A stretch of 64,000 nt of DNA from Sequoia sempervirens (GCA_007258455.2 VDFB02047230.1:152755797-152819796); one strand, 5' to 3'; counted from the first letter of the stretch, positions 45,293-58,131 are shown. Numbers and translations: made by a program. Notes: a model not told the origin generated them from the sequence alone.

Positions 45293-46600
45293 TGTTGGGT
45301 GAATACTTTGTTATCAGCTAACTTATGACAAAATAGTTATACTAGCCACAATATGATGAGATACAATCTCTCCTCTTAGAAAGAGGAGGCTCCCTTCTTA
45401 TTGCTAACTATAATCAACTAGTAGTTCACTAAGCTTATTTACACTAAACTATCCATAAGGTGTTTCCATATCATCTAATTCTCATATTTCATAATAGATG
45501 TTCTCTTACGAACTTACAATGACAATCTTGTGATGCTTACAATATGTAATGAACCATAAACTACTAATTAGAGAAATAATAACCATACTCAATATAGTTA
45601 AATGAAGGAGTAACTGAAATGATACCAACAAGTGTTAACACCAAGAAACCCACAAAAGTATTGTCTTTTGTTGCTTCATATGGTAATTCAAAAAAGAAAA
45701 GGTATGGAATATAATGTGACCCAAAGTCTTCACTACATGCAAAGATAAGATAAAACAAACATAGATGATAACTCACAACCAAAAGTCTTCAAGTTGCTTT
45801 CCAATCACGAACATAAACACAACTTCAAAGATGATATTGCAGGTCAAAGACTACAAAATCAGATTTAAAACATGTCCTATAATATTTGATTCCATGCCAT
45901 GATTCAACCACATACACCATAGAATGCAATAGAAAAGACATAAGAACAATTCCAATGAATCACAAGCTTTATTCAAGACAAAGATTGAATGTCAACTTGC
46001 TTTCCTTATATTGATTGAATATGATTTACACTTTGAACACAAAGTTTCAATGCACTCCTCAATTCGACAGTGTTTCACTTCAATAGCTAAAAGATGATAA
46101 TTACAAAAGAGGCCTCTCTTATGTATAGAAGGAAACTATGAGTAAAATAGGAAATCTACAACTACTTTGACTTATTCAAAAGTACAATCCAATTTGATTT
46201 GGGACTATTCTCTTTTTACATGTAGTTGCATATTAAAAAAAGACATGTAAAATCTCATTTACAAACTACAAACTGCATAATGAAAAACTAGGAAAATAAA
46301 CTAAGTTTCTGCAAACACATTCTCTTCTACATTTTTCTCCAAAAAGTATTCATAGCTTTTCAATGCCATTGGAACTTCAATGTCATGTGGCCCTAATGTG
46401 TAACTAGATATTGGCTAGAACTCATGTGATAGATTCCTCTATGCTGACATGTAAACTTTCTTTTCCTGTATAGTATCATCTTCAACTTGTCCAAAATTAC
46501 TTGGAAGTCCACTAATTTATCCAAGGAAGATAGTGAGAAAGATTCTAATTCTATCTTAGTATGAATTAGTGAAGTAAATTCCTAGACAACTATATATCTA
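45293..46600 (-). repeat. Element G 5' LTR, outer limit unknown
   Basis: The inner tip is clear (minus strand ...CACCCAACA before the PBS). No partner LTR is in the window, so the outer end cannot be set; the value is a guess from where the K coding relic begins. AT-rich, with no frame of note. Confidence 0.4.
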
Positions 46601-46631
46601 TGGGAAGATTTTTTTGACTATTACCAAGTAT

Positions 46632-49600
46632 CTAACAGAAAAGCTCCCCTATCTTGACAATGATGTCCAATCCTTTATTAATGCTTGTGTCTTGGGATTC
46701 TTGAAAATATTTTATTAATTCATCGAGGACCTCTCTCTTATATTTCATTGCTTCCCAGTACTTAATGTATATTTTCCTTATGGGGATCACCCCAATCTCA
46801 AATAACACTTCCAACTTGAAATCTTTCAAATTTTTCTAAGAATCAAGGTCCTTTTCCACCAACTATAAATTTTGAGATAACACATCAAGTTTCTAATTCA
46901 ACTCTATCTTGACATCATTCATATTGTTAAACAATTCAATAGAAGACTTTAAAAGTTGATTTCCTTGTGCAATCATTCTTTCTATCCATGCATTCACAAC
47001 TCAACCTTGTTCCTTGATGCTTTTATCCTTTTGTATTATGTCATCAACAACACATGTTGTAATAGGTTCAACTAATTCAAAAGATTGACCTATCTTTAAC
47101 AAAAAAAAGTAAGTTGTTCCACCGTAATTTTAATTTGATATTTAATAACATTATCTCTATCATATCCCTTGATCAAAAGAATCCAATACTACTTGCAAGT
47201 CCTCCTTGGCACTTTCATATGTCTATTTTCCAAGTTCAATCCTTGTGATTACATAACCAATACCTTGTACTTCCTCAACAACTTTATCTAGTGGTGGCTC
47301 TACCAATTCAACATACTTATTCCTTGACTTATCAACAATCACCCTTAAAAGTGTTGTTGTCTTCTTAGTAGCCTTGAGCTTTACTTGAATAAGTTGGCCA
47401 AAGTCCAAGTTATTTGGGGAGACAACTTGTTTCTTTCTATTTGGTTTCTCTGATATCAACCAAGGAGGAAGGATTCAAGAAACCTCTTTTGTTCCTGTCA
47501 CCAAGGTTTGTGATGATGGGATTAGTCCTATGGTAGATGGGATATCAGATGAAATGAAAATAGTGGTCAAAATTGGTGAGTTAACACTATAGTAGGAATC
47601 TCCACACTTGACACTTTAGATGCAAATGCAGATATGTAGTTATCAAATTCTGATTGTGTGAATGTATCAAGTATAGGTGAAGATACATCAAATAAACTAG
47701 GAAAAGAGAAAAATTAGCCAAAAACATTCTCTATGTTGCCATGAGGACTTTGAAACAATGTTTCACTAGTAGGTGAGGAAGGGGATGAATAATACTGACA
47801 CAATTGGTGAAGTAGAAACAATAGAAACAATAGGTAAAGGTTGTACACCCGAAGCAATAGGAGTAGGAATTTGAAATGTAGAAGTTATAGGAGAAGAGGA
47901 GGGAGGTTCTTCCTTTTTTTACTCTAGTTGAGAGGTAATAGGATATTCTTGTTCAGCCTCTTTAGTCACAATTTCTTCTTCTGCTATATCTTCCTAAGTT
48001 GATGTTACCTCTTTTTCTTTTCCTTTAGCCCTTTCGATCTTGATGACAAGCTTTAGATTCTTGCTAGTACTAGAAATATCTTCTTTATTCTGTGATCTCA
48101 ATTCTTCCCTTTTTCCAGAAGGTTCCTTAGTGTACTCTTCCTCTGATCTTGTTTTGAAAAACTTCAACTTTATTCCTCTCTTTTCCAACCAAATATTAGT
48201 GTTAGCAAAAGTAGGTTGGAATGTTTATCTTATTTAATTTCATTTCATTTTGTGACCACTAAATTTTTGGAAGATTAGTGTCAACAATTTTATTTTCCAC
48301 ATATGTAGGATCCCCTATATCATCTTATTCGTACATGTCTTTAGGAATATCAACAAGCTCAAAGTTCTTGATCTATTCTAAGGTAAGCCAACTAAATTCT
48401 AACTTCCTTACATCTTCATCACTTATGCATTTAACCCTTATATCTTCAATCTTATGAAAATGGGTGTAGCTTATCGTAAGCTTATCCTCATACCCTAGTA
48501 ATCAAATTTATTCCTTTTCTTGTACCTCTTCATAGTCACCCACTCCATTTCAGTTTCCATGGCTTTGGATCTTGAAGTTGTAGTTATTTAATACCTTCCA
48601 ATGGTGAGTGGAAACTTGAAACCAACTCTATAGAATTTTCATTGTTTACTATGCATAGTCATTATCTGCATACATAACTCTATTAGTATAATTTTGTCAC
48701 TTGGGTACCTTGGTAACATGTATGGTTGACCATCGAAATAACCAAACCCTGATGTAGGTGAAAGTAGGAAATTGTAAAAATAAATAACCAAACTTCCTCA
48801 CTTGTTCCCAAGCTTTGTTAGACACTCTTTTCTATCCAAGCTCTCTATTAAACATATAGATGTAATTATAGAAGAAGGAATCATTTACCCTTCTAAAGTG
48901 CTTGATGATTTGTTTCAATGTTAGCTATGAGTAATATTCATAAACCAAATTTTTTCTTCTATCACCTTTTGAAGATAAGCCAAGAAAATGTCTCATGGAG
49001 ATAGTAGCATATATTAAATATGATTTCATATAAAACCTCAACAAGTTTGATACTTTTGAGATTTGTTCACAAATTGAGTCACTAATTTGGTTTCCCTAAA
49101 AGATATTTTGATTACCCTTCCTTATGACATATATGGACTGATACACCTATTCTTGAAAAGTGTTGGATGTAGGAAGCCCTTTAACTTTTCTCAAGAGAGT
49201 TATCAGATCACCCACTTCTTCAATGAAATCACTTTAAAATATGTTCTTTGGCCACCTTGCAATTGTAGGCATAGAATTCTTGATTCACTGAGTGTTGATT
49301 TTTTTCTTACACTTATCTGAATTCTTTTTATAATGATCTCGTGCTGACTCCATTGTGATATCACCATAATCATCAATACCTAGGAACATGAAAATTTTAT
49401 CAAAGAATTCCTCATCCTACCCTATTACTACCTTTCCATCTCCATTTTTTATGCGCTTACTCTCCTTATTAAAATTGGTAGTTGTTGCTAACACAAACTT
49501 TGGATTCTAAGCTGACACTAGAGAAGAAGAAACCAAATAGATGTTACTATTAAGAATAGCTTGCATGCTTGAGACAACATGCTACGTTTTCACCCTCTCC

Positions 49601-49734
49601 ATGAATTTTGACATTTCTACATGCCCAATATTAGTGTCTCTGATATTGTCCACATTGGAATCCATGCAAGTCATCAGGAACACCCCTTGGTACTTGTACT
49701 TCATGTTTTTCCTCTTGGGAGATGGATCAAACAT
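46632..49734 (-). pseudogene. Unrecognised long coding relic K
   Basis: ATG at 49734. About 320 codons with only stop substitutions: MFDPSPKRKNMKYKYQGVF, DEEFFDKIFMFLGIDDYGDI, FIEEVGDLITLLRKVKGLP, ISKVSNLLRFYMKSYLIYA. After a frameshift near 48775 it reads GYFDGQPYMLPRYPSDKIIL and GFKFPLTIGRY. Downstream, Glu/Lys-rich pieces (48188-47994, 47459-47223, 46829-46632) suggest a charged C-terminal half. I do not recognise the family. Size, charged tail and absence of RT/IN recall ORF2 of H and J; direct homology is not shown. Confidence 0.5.
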
Positions 49735-49740
49735 TTGTCA

Positions 49741-51150
49741 AGAGACTACAATTTTTTTTTTCAAAACCTTCCATAGTTAGAAAAATTTCAAGTGCCAAGG
49801 TTCGTGTAGTTGAGGAAAAAAATTGAACTTTTACATCTCTGAAGTGTTTTGGGTGTAGTTTGGATAAAATTCTATTAACTACATGAGAATTTCATTCTAG
49901 GTGTAAAGGTGGAATTTTTTTTTTCATTTACATGATGATATAGCTTTAGATGTAGTTCAAAGAAAATTCTCTGAACTACACTTAAGGTAGGTCAACAAGT
50001 GCAAGTTGGAGAATTTTCTTTGATTTGCATGTGTTAAGGGTGAATTGGCTTGGTGCAAATCTGAGAAAATTCTCTAACTTGCATCCCTTATATGCAAAAG
50101 GGATATGTACTTTGGAGAAACTTTTTCAAACTACATGAGGGATAGATTTCTTTGATGCACTTCAAAAAAAAATCTGTGAAGTGCATGGGATAGATGTGAA
50201 AGATGTCATGCATGGATATTTCTCTACACAACACCTTCTAATGGGTACTAGTAGTGTAGGTAGGTAATAGTGTTGCATGGGGAATTTTATCCGCAAAAAA
50301 CCTTTTAACAAGAGTTATCTTCAAGAATAATGTTGTTCTAAGAAAATTCTCCACACAATATATGTATAAAGGTAACAATGTTTTATAGATAGTTTGTAGA
50401 GGATGTTTTTCAGATTTTTACCTCAAAACAATACCTATAACAAGGGTGTTGGGTTGAGCACTAGTGATGGGAAAGATTGTATCTCACCATGGAAGATGAT
50501 TTTGAATTTTAAAAAAAAGAAAACAAAAACCTAAACTAAAAATGTGAACCTAAGAAAAAACCTAAAAAACAAACAACATTTAAAACCTAGACAATGTGTA
50601 CAAAAATAGTGGTTGAAAACAATGGTAAACAAGAATAAAATACATGATGAATGACACCAAAACTAGAAAGCTAGGAGGTGAAAAATCTAGATCAAATTCT
50701 TGGAGAAACTTAACATGAGCACAATGAGAAACAACATGGATTAGGTAGCACACAAAAACAATGAGAAAACCAAGTAAAATGAAAATAACACAAGTTTTAA
50801 CCAATAAATAAGCTAACATTAAACATTCATTATTGGCCATGTATGTGAGAGCAGGAGTGTAGTTGTGGATAATTTCTCTGAAAATACATGAAGGATGTAA
50901 TTTATTGAAAAAATGCGAGTGCACTAGAATTTAGCAACATTGTGCTTAAAGAAAAATGGCTAACATTTGGCTTTTGCAAATTTTTCTAAAAGGGAAAAAT
51001 ATGACCCAAACCAAAAAAAAATTGAGGGGTCAAACTATGCATGAGACCAAATAAAATTTGTCTCGATATGCATGCTTAGAGGAAGTGATATACAAACTAA
51101 ACAAATTTTGTATGGGTTATCCCATTAATTGAGCAAGCAAAATTTGAGGA
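49741..51150. other. AT-rich leader-like region with GAGAAAATTCTC motifs
   Basis: Between 49790 and 50360 variants of AGAGAATTTTCTC/GAGAAAATTCTC recur about every 50-80 bp, often followed by (A)ACTACA or CTTGCA. No coding frame is visible there. 50471-51150 is AT-rich with short A-rich runs and a non-descript 114-codon minus frame (50924-50580) with no domain. Confidence 0.5.
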
Positions 51151-51160
51151 TAACAAAACC

Positions 51161-52060
51161 GATAGTTCAAACACATCTGGATGGGTAGGTTTATGCTAGG
51201 CAAGGTCATGTTTCACACCCCAGCATGTCAAAATGTTCTAGGCTACATTACATTGATGATTTCTCTTAAGAGGCCAAAGTGTGAAAAAAAGAACTTTGAT
51301 GAGATCTTTCTCCAAAACCTTACAACCATTCCATTTGAAGGTATAGGGTCACGTAGGGTCCCTCTACAATAACCTCTCTTAGTTCTTCATACTTCCAATT
51401 GATTTTCCTGTGGTGGTAATTTTTTAGTTCATGGAAAAAAGCATCAAATGCATGCAATGCAATGTAGCAAGGTGGTGTAATTTTTCTTGTGTTCATTGTG
51501 TGACCAAACTAATAGTTCCAACACATCCAAATGGGTAGTTTTATTCTAGGAAAGGCCCTGTTTCACACCCCATCATGCCAAAAAATTTGAAGCAACATTG
51601 CACTAATTATTTCTCTTAAGAGACCAAATTGTGAAAAACAACAAACTTTGATGAGCTCTTTCTCAAAATCCATGACACTTACAACCATTCTGTCTAAATT
51701 TGCAAGGTCATGTAGGGCCCTTCTACAATAACCTCATTCAATTTTTCATATCTCCAATCCATTTGCCTATGGTGACAAGTTTTTAGTTGATGGAACAAGC
51801 ATCACTTGAATTCTCTTAAGAGACCTAAGTGCCAAAAGTGGAAAATTTTGACAAGTTTGAAGATACATTATACCAATGCTTTCTCTTAATAGCCTTGAGT
51901 GCTAAAAAGTGGCCAAATTTGACAAGTTGTTACTTGGAAACCATGGCACTTAGAAACATTTCATCTAAAGGTGTATGATCACATAGGGTATCTCTATAAT
52001 AACCTTTCTGAATTTTTCATATATCCAAGTCATTCCACCATGACAATAATGTTTCAAATG
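51161..52060. repeat. Tandem repeat, ~350-bp unit, three decayed copies
   Basis: Copy 1 51161-51510, copy 2 from 51511; both start with ATAGTTC(C/A)AACACATC and share TTTCACACCCCA-CATG, TTTCTCTTAAGAG, CTACAATAACCTC. Copy 3 (about 51808-52060) lacks the first part. The order of landmarks is the same in all three. Confidence 0.8.
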
Positions 52061-52254
52061 TTCCAAAAAGTGGTAGTTCCATTTAGTAAAAATTTATCGA
52101 GAGGCATTGTACATTCTTCATCTTGTGGGGGTAACCATCAATTCTAACACATTGGGGTGGCTACAAAATAATTATACTAAACATTTTTAGTCAATGTAGG
52201 TGTCTTTATACTCTTATGACTGAATGATCAACCCCAAATAACTATTCTCCTCCA

Positions 52255-53478
52255 CGTTGGAAAAACAAGGACAAACAACTAAGAGGGGGGGTGAATCAGT
52301 TGTCACAGATTATTTAAACTTTTCAATCTTAACTAAAACTTAACCCAATTTCAAATCTGATGCATGAAAAATAGACCATAAACAATCAACACATCAGAAA
52401 CACAGAGAACACCAAGATTTTTACTTGGAAACCCTGTTAGGGGAAAAACCACGGTGGATGTTAGTCCACAAGATTATATCTTGTTAAAAGTATAAGAATA
52501 ATAATGGGAATGCACATGCATTCAGGAACACTACCTAGAGCTAATTGTCCAAATACAAGAGGGCTCACTACCCATGAAAGTGAAATATGAATTAGATCCA
52601 TAGGGTATGACCTGAGAAAATAGCTTCTCCAAAAGCCTAATTACAGTTTCGATTAAGCACAGAAACACTCATTCACACTTCGCTCAAACTTCTTCACACT
52701 CTGCTCTATAATCGAATGATATTCACACATACACACATAGGAGCACATTGAGCACCTTCAATTCAAACAAACAACCACTCTTAGATATCCGCTACATGAA
52801 TTTCATCAACAACTTTGTAAGCCAAAATAAATATTAAAATATAAAACATATATGCAATGTCAACCCAAATTTACAAATAAATTTTCAATGTGAATCAAGC
52901 ACCATTGGCCAATAATATATTGTGGCCCAAAACAACATCCTCGAGTGTGCCAAACATTCAAATTTTAATCTCCAAGGATCCACAACATGTTACAACCACC
53001 TTGTCGGCCAAGAACATGAAAACCCAAACACATATGAGAAAATCTTTCACCATGAACACACTGATCAGTGCGGACATGCGACGAAGATAGAGAATGATCT
53101 AGAAAAATCCACAAGCAACAAGAACCAACATAGAAACATCCACAACAATTGAAATTACTAGAATCATATCAACTTCACTCAGGAATACCAACTGAAACCA
53201 CATAAAAATTGTCACAACACAACTGTTCATAACACGATCAAAAATTCACGTGGAACTTAAAAACTTCAAGTGGATAAACTAGATACAGTCAGGAATAAAC
53301 CCTTTAGTCCACAATGTACTGAGCAAGGAACCTTCATGACCTTCACTATTCCTCTGGAAACCTGCAACATTTTCTTTAACAATTTTCTCAATCTCCTCGA
53401 CATATACAACCTTCAATACATCAATGCTAATAGTGTTGACATCAATGACAACCACATATCAGCAACACAACCACAACA
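52255..53478 (-). repeat. Element I 3' LTR
   Basis: From CGTTGGAAAAAC (tip TGTTGG with one change) to CCACAACA. It contains AGAGGGGGGGTGAATCAG at 52282-52299, as in H and J. Set from the tips and the PPT; no partner in the window. Confidence 0.72.
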
Positions 53479-53500
53479 TCCAAAAATCTCCCCCTTTGGC
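53479..53500 (-). other. Element I polypurine tract
   Basis: Minus strand GCCAAAGGGGGAGATTTTTG before the LTR tip TGTTGTGG. Confidence 0.82.
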
Positions 53501-53859
53501 ATTGATGGCAACACATGATGTGAAAAACACCATCAATGCAACTCACAATCAACACTTACTCCCCCTTAGATTTTGACTCTTCTTCCTTAACCTCTTCTAC
53601 AAGATCTTCACCCCACAAGACTCTTCTTCCTAGATAAGCAACAATTTTTCATGACTCTTCTCCCCCTTTGAAATAAATGGAAAAGATAAACATTATCTTC
53701 CTACATACAAGATCTAAACCACATATTTTCACATCTTACTACTCCCCCTAAGTAGCAGCCACAAAAACATCAATCAGGATCAGAATATAGCTTTGAAGCA
53801 TGCTGATTGATGCAAGTAAATGCATCTCTAGTTCATATCAAGAGAGGTAATCACCCCTA

Positions 53860-54560
53860 GCATTCCTCTAAGATACTCAAAAGTATCCTTTGGTAATGAA
53901 TTAGTGAAAATTCCTACAATCTATTCTTTAATAGGCACATAATCCAATCTAACTTCTTTCTCATTCACTTTTTCCCTTAGGAAATGAAACTTGATTGATA
54001 TATGCTTGGTCTTGGAGTGTAACACCGGATTCTTTGATATGTTTATCACACTTGAGTTGTCACAGTATATGGAAATAGGTTCATCATATACTACTCTGAT
54101 ATCTTTCAGCATCTATTTCATCCACATCACTTGAGTACAATTATTTTTAGCAGCAATATACTATGCCTCAACAATAGATAGGGAAACATAATTCTACTTT
54201 TTACTCAACCAAGACACTAGCTTCTTCCCTAGAAAGAAAGCACCACCACTAGTACTTTTCCTATCATCTACATATCTTTCCCAATCCCCATGAGTATATG
54301 CACTCAAATTAATATCATCATCTTTAGGATACCAAAGCCCAAAATCAACTGTTCCTTTTAGATATCTAAAAATTCTCTTTATAGTAGTCACATGAGATTC
54401 TTTTGGCTCAACCTGAAATCTAGCAACCATACATACAACATTCATGATGCTTGGTTTGGTCTATGTTAAATAGAGAAATCTTCCAATCATTGACCTATAT
54501 CTTGTTTGATTTTGCTTAGGAGAATCATCATTCTATGTTAACTTGCATCTGGTTACCATG
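53860..54560 (-). pseudogene. Element I RNase H
   Basis: RIFRYLKGTVDFGLWYPK and DINLSAYTHGDWERYVDDRK (RNase H start; the D in A-D-W is replaced), STSGGAFFLGKKLVSWLSKK, then EPISIYCDNSSVINISKNPV (CDN motif) and HIDIKYHF-like HISIKFHFLREKV. It ends near EYLRGMLGV. One frame with TAG and TAA stops. Confidence 0.85.
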
Positions 54561-55343
54561 GGTGTACCAAAAGGCTTTGAGTCTTCCATGCCAAAATTCT
54601 TCAGTAGATCTCTCACATATTTGGACTGAGATATGAAAATCCAATTGCCTATCTAAGTGACTTGTAATCCTAGAAAGAACTTCATCTCACCAATCATACT
54701 CATTTCAAATTCACTTTTCATTTCATCAGCAAACTTCATACATAAATCATCATCTCCTCCAAAAATAATGTCATCAACAAAGACTTCAATAATGAACTCT
54801 TTATCATGATCCAACTTAAAATACAAGTTGTTGTCAACAGTACCTTTATTGAATCCAAGCTTCAGTAAGTATTTATCTAGTCTAGCATACCAGGCTGTAG
54901 GAGCTTGCTTGAGTCCATATAGTTCTTTCTTTAATCAAAAAACCATGTCTTCCTTTTCAGTCAGCTAAAATCCATTCGGTTGTTCAACATATACTTCTTC
55001 TTCTAACTCACCATTCAAAAAAGCTGACTTCACATCCATTTGATAGACTTTATAGTTATTATATGCAACATAAGCAAGAAATAATCTTACAACTTCAATT
55101 CTGGCAATAGGGGCAAAGGTTTCTTCAAAATCAATACCTTCCATTTGTGAATACCCTTTACATACCAGTCTTGATTTATTCTGGATCACTTCACCTTGTT
55201 CATTTAGCTTATTTTGAAAGACCCATTTAGTACCAATCACATTTTTATCTTTAGGTCTATGAACAAGAATCCATGTATCATTCTTTTCAATCTATATTAG
55301 TTCTTCCTTCATAGCTTCCATCCAGTATTCATCATTAGAAGCT
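54560..55343 (-). pseudogene. Element I reverse transcriptase
   Basis: [83 protein letters not shown], and catalytic FVDDIIFGG at about 54783-54757. Only a few stops; one of the best preserved copia RTs here. Fully consistent with a plant copia element. Confidence 0.88.
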
Positions 55344-55348
55344 TCATT

Positions 55349-56451
55349 TGTTGGAATATCATTTAAGTGGACATATATTTTGGCTTCTAGTGTTGTCATT
55401 GATGGCAACTAAAGTCATTGTTTTTGTCCACAGTTATGCATTCAATCATCTGACAGATAAAATCCAAAATTATGTGTTACCGATAGTGTACTCATGGAAT
55501 AGGATATCCAGTTTGATAGCTTCACCGAATCATCATTTTGTGTTGTGGATCACTGAAATTGTTTGTTAAGCATATGGAGCATCTTATCATTGAATCTCGT
55601 AATGTTTCTTTTGTGGCCATGAGGTTTTGAAGGTCTAGTAGGAAATTTTTTGTCTATTTGCTTGATAGAGCTGACTCAGTGTAAATGGTGTGTAGCAGAT
55701 GTATAAAGTCAAATTATTTTAATTATCTTCAAGTTTAGATGTTTAATTATTGGTCATAGCTATTGTGTAGCCAACTTGTTTGGATATGCATCCAAATTAT
55801 TTATGTTTTGGGCCAACAAGATGCAAATATTATTAAGTTTTGTTGAGCTGACTTGTGGCGATTAATTCTTGGTGAGTGGATGTATTTAGATGATCAGTCA
55901 CATGATTTGGATGGATGAATAAGTTGTGCATGTGTGTATTGCAAAAGTATAAGGTGTATTTGAGTGATATCATGCATAGTTTCACTTGTGCATAAAGATT
56001 TTGTGTGCGAATTTGAGCAAAATAGAGTAGAAGTTCAATATCAGTCTTTAGGACAAAAGTTCGACATCAAAGCTAAACCAGAACTGCAATCAAGCATTGG
56101 TAGATGCTATCTATTCATTTCATTTTCTTTTGTATCTATTCCAAACTACTATAATGGTAGTGATCCCCCATCTTTTGAGCAGTGAGCCTGAATGCAAGTG
56201 CATTCCCATTTTGTAATACTTCTTTCGAGTATACTCAAAACTTATTATGGATTGGCCATCCACCATGGTTTTTCCCTTTATAGGTTTTCCACGTAAAAAA
56301 TCCTTGTGGTATGGTTGTGTGGTTTCTTTTTTTCTGTTTCTGCATATTAATTTTGATTAAATGTGTTAAGTTGAATAGAGATTAGGATAAAAGAATTAAT
56401 TTTTGCAGAAAACTGATTCACCCCCCCTCTTAGTGTTGCTTGTTTCCAACA
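55349..56451 (+). repeat. Element H 5' LTR
   Basis: TGTTGGAATATC...GTTTCCAACA. It aligns with 61493-62586 throughout but with many substitutions and small indels, so the insertion is old. Near the end: GATTCACCCCCCCTCTTAG. Confidence 0.9.
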
Positions 56452-56453
56452 AT

Positions 56454-56466
56454 CGGTATCAGAGCT
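56454..56466 (+). other. Element H primer binding site
   Basis: CGGTATCAGAGCT, 2 bp after the LTR; Met-tRNA type TGGTATCAGAGC with the first base changed. Confidence 0.85.
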
Positions 56467-56474
56467 AGTTCCTA

Positions 56475-57690
56475 TGAATAAGTCTAATAGCTTGGGGAGA
56501 TCTTGGAGAGTCATGGATATAAGAAGTCTTCAACAACAACTCATGGTGGCCTTGGATGATCTTGACTAGTCAAAATTTGAGATCCAGGAATTGCAAGAAA
56601 ATCTTGAAAATGCAGAAAAAGTTTATCCAGTCATTGAAAGACAAGATCGATGAATCAAGGGAGAAAAGAAAGGAATTATATGGTCAAATCAAGTAGAAAA
56701 ACAAAACAAGTGAAGATGAACAAATCAGTCAAGTCTTGAAGGAGAAAACAAAAGAATGTGAAAATTTTGCTCAAGAGAATGTTGCCTTGAAGCATGAGAC
56801 AAAATCCATCATGATGAAGATGACAAAAGAGTTAGAGGACAAAAAGAGAAATAAAGAAAAGCTTGCACAATCCTTGAAAGAAAACTATGAACAATATAGC
56901 TGACTAGAAAATGAATTGGAGTAATCCAAGAACAATGAATAAGAGCTTGAAAAATAGCTTGATGATCTCAGGGATGAACTTGTTACAACAAATGAGTTCA
57001 AGGAGAAATTCAGAGAAAGCTCAACCAAACTTGATGAGTTAATCAAGGGACAAAGAATTGATGGTGACAAACGAGGTCTTGGATATGAAGAAGGAGAAAT
57101 CTCTAAATTTGTGCAAAGGAGTTCTAGACAAAGGAATTATAGACAAGGAGAATGGATGAATGAACCTAGAAGGAATCTGGAAAGGAAACCTAATGCTCAA
57201 ATATTTAATGGTTATTGTTATACTTGCAAAAAATTTGGTCATATGGCTTCTCAGTGTAGGAGTAGGGTGAACACAAGTACACCATCATTCTTAGGTAAGT
57301 TCTTTAATTGTTATAAGTATGGTCACAAGTCAAGTGAATGCAAAACTATGATGAATAACCCTCATAGAGATGTCAAATGCTATGCATGTAATAGATTTGG
57401 ACATGTTGCTAACCAATGCAGATCAAGACAAAGTCAGTGGAACAATTGGCATAGATAGAGAAGTGTTGTTTGCCACAACTACAACAAATTTGGCCACGCT
57501 TCTAGATTTTGTTGGAACATAAGAGGTTCAGTAAAACATAATAAGCAACCATATGTTAAGGGAAAAGGAAAGATCACTACTAATGAGATCAAGAAGCATA
57601 TGTAGAAGAAATGGGTGAAGAAGAATCCCTCTACAAAAGAAAATGGATCTCCACCAAAATTTTCTTCTGGTAACACCCCTAGAAACTAGT
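56475..57690 (+). pseudogene. Element H gag, C-terminal part
   Basis: It starts MNKSNSLGRSW at 56475. A long charged coiled coil follows (about 56600-57050: EKTKECENFAQENVALKHE, KEKLAQSLKENYEQY). Then STKLDELIKGQRIDGDKRGL, a signature of plant copia gag. Four zinc-knuckle positions follow. CYTCKKFGHMASQC (57216-57257) and CYACNRFGHVANQC (57378-57419) are intact; the second and fourth have Tyr for the second Cys (CYKY, CHNY). The Lys-rich tail ends near 57690. The N-terminal gag domain is absent. Frameshifts occur before 56640. Confidence 0.82.
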
Positions 57691-57699
57691 TATAGGACT

Positions 57700-58131
57700 C
57701 TACATTAGGGGGAGTTGTCAAGAAAATCCTCTAAACCCCCTACAGGTGATCGGTACTAGAATTCAGATGAGTCAAGTAGGAAATTGGATATTCTTCAGTC
57801 GTTGTAGAATGAATCTAAGGTATCAATGAAGATCATTATAGATTCACACAAGAATTGTTTGCCCCATAATATAATAATTATGGAAAACTACAAAATTAGG
57901 GCAAGAATATTTATTGCAAAGAGTAAAGAGTTAGGTTCGATGAAAATAAAAGAATCGTTCTCACTCTCATTTGTCACACTACATTCAAGAAAAAGAAGTC
58001 TGAAGTACTCTATGGTGATCCTTTCTAAAGAAAAGAAGAGATTCAAGCTTAGAAGAGAATTTGTGATCGACTTCCATTTCATCTCCAAAAGGTATTTATA
58101 GAAAAACCTATAAATCTGTGTACTTGCAATT
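57700..58131 (+). other. Spacer between gag and ORF2 of element H
   Basis: It contains LGGVVKK-like codons also seen at the same place in J, then a 91-codon frame (57826-58101) without recognised features. It may be the decayed start of ORF2 or a remnant of protease; neither can be shown. Confidence 0.4.

Larger units (their letters stand above)
36357..46600 (-). mobile_element. Element G: Tat-like gypsy element, oldest layer
   Basis: Minus-strand gypsy with LTR end and PBS at 45293/45287, gag, PR, an extra RNase H, RT, RNase H and the first half of IN. It is interrupted by J (36907-40236) and F (36356). The rest of IN and the 3' LTR are left of the window. The PBS TGGCGACTCCACTGGG and the additional archaeal-type RNase H point to the Tat lineage. 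The outer LTR limit is not determined; 46600 is approximate. Confidence 0.75.

Noticed and set aside
45340..50500. Shared GATTGTATCTCAYCAT near 45350 (minus) and 50485 (plus) as inverted LTR ends of one element
   Set aside because: Only 16 bp match, the distance to the presumed tips differs and no longer alignment is seen.
50580..50924. Hydrophobic 114-codon minus-strand frame as a membrane protein gene
   Set aside because: Random-looking hydrophobic frame in AT-rich DNA; no signal, domain or neighbour supports it.
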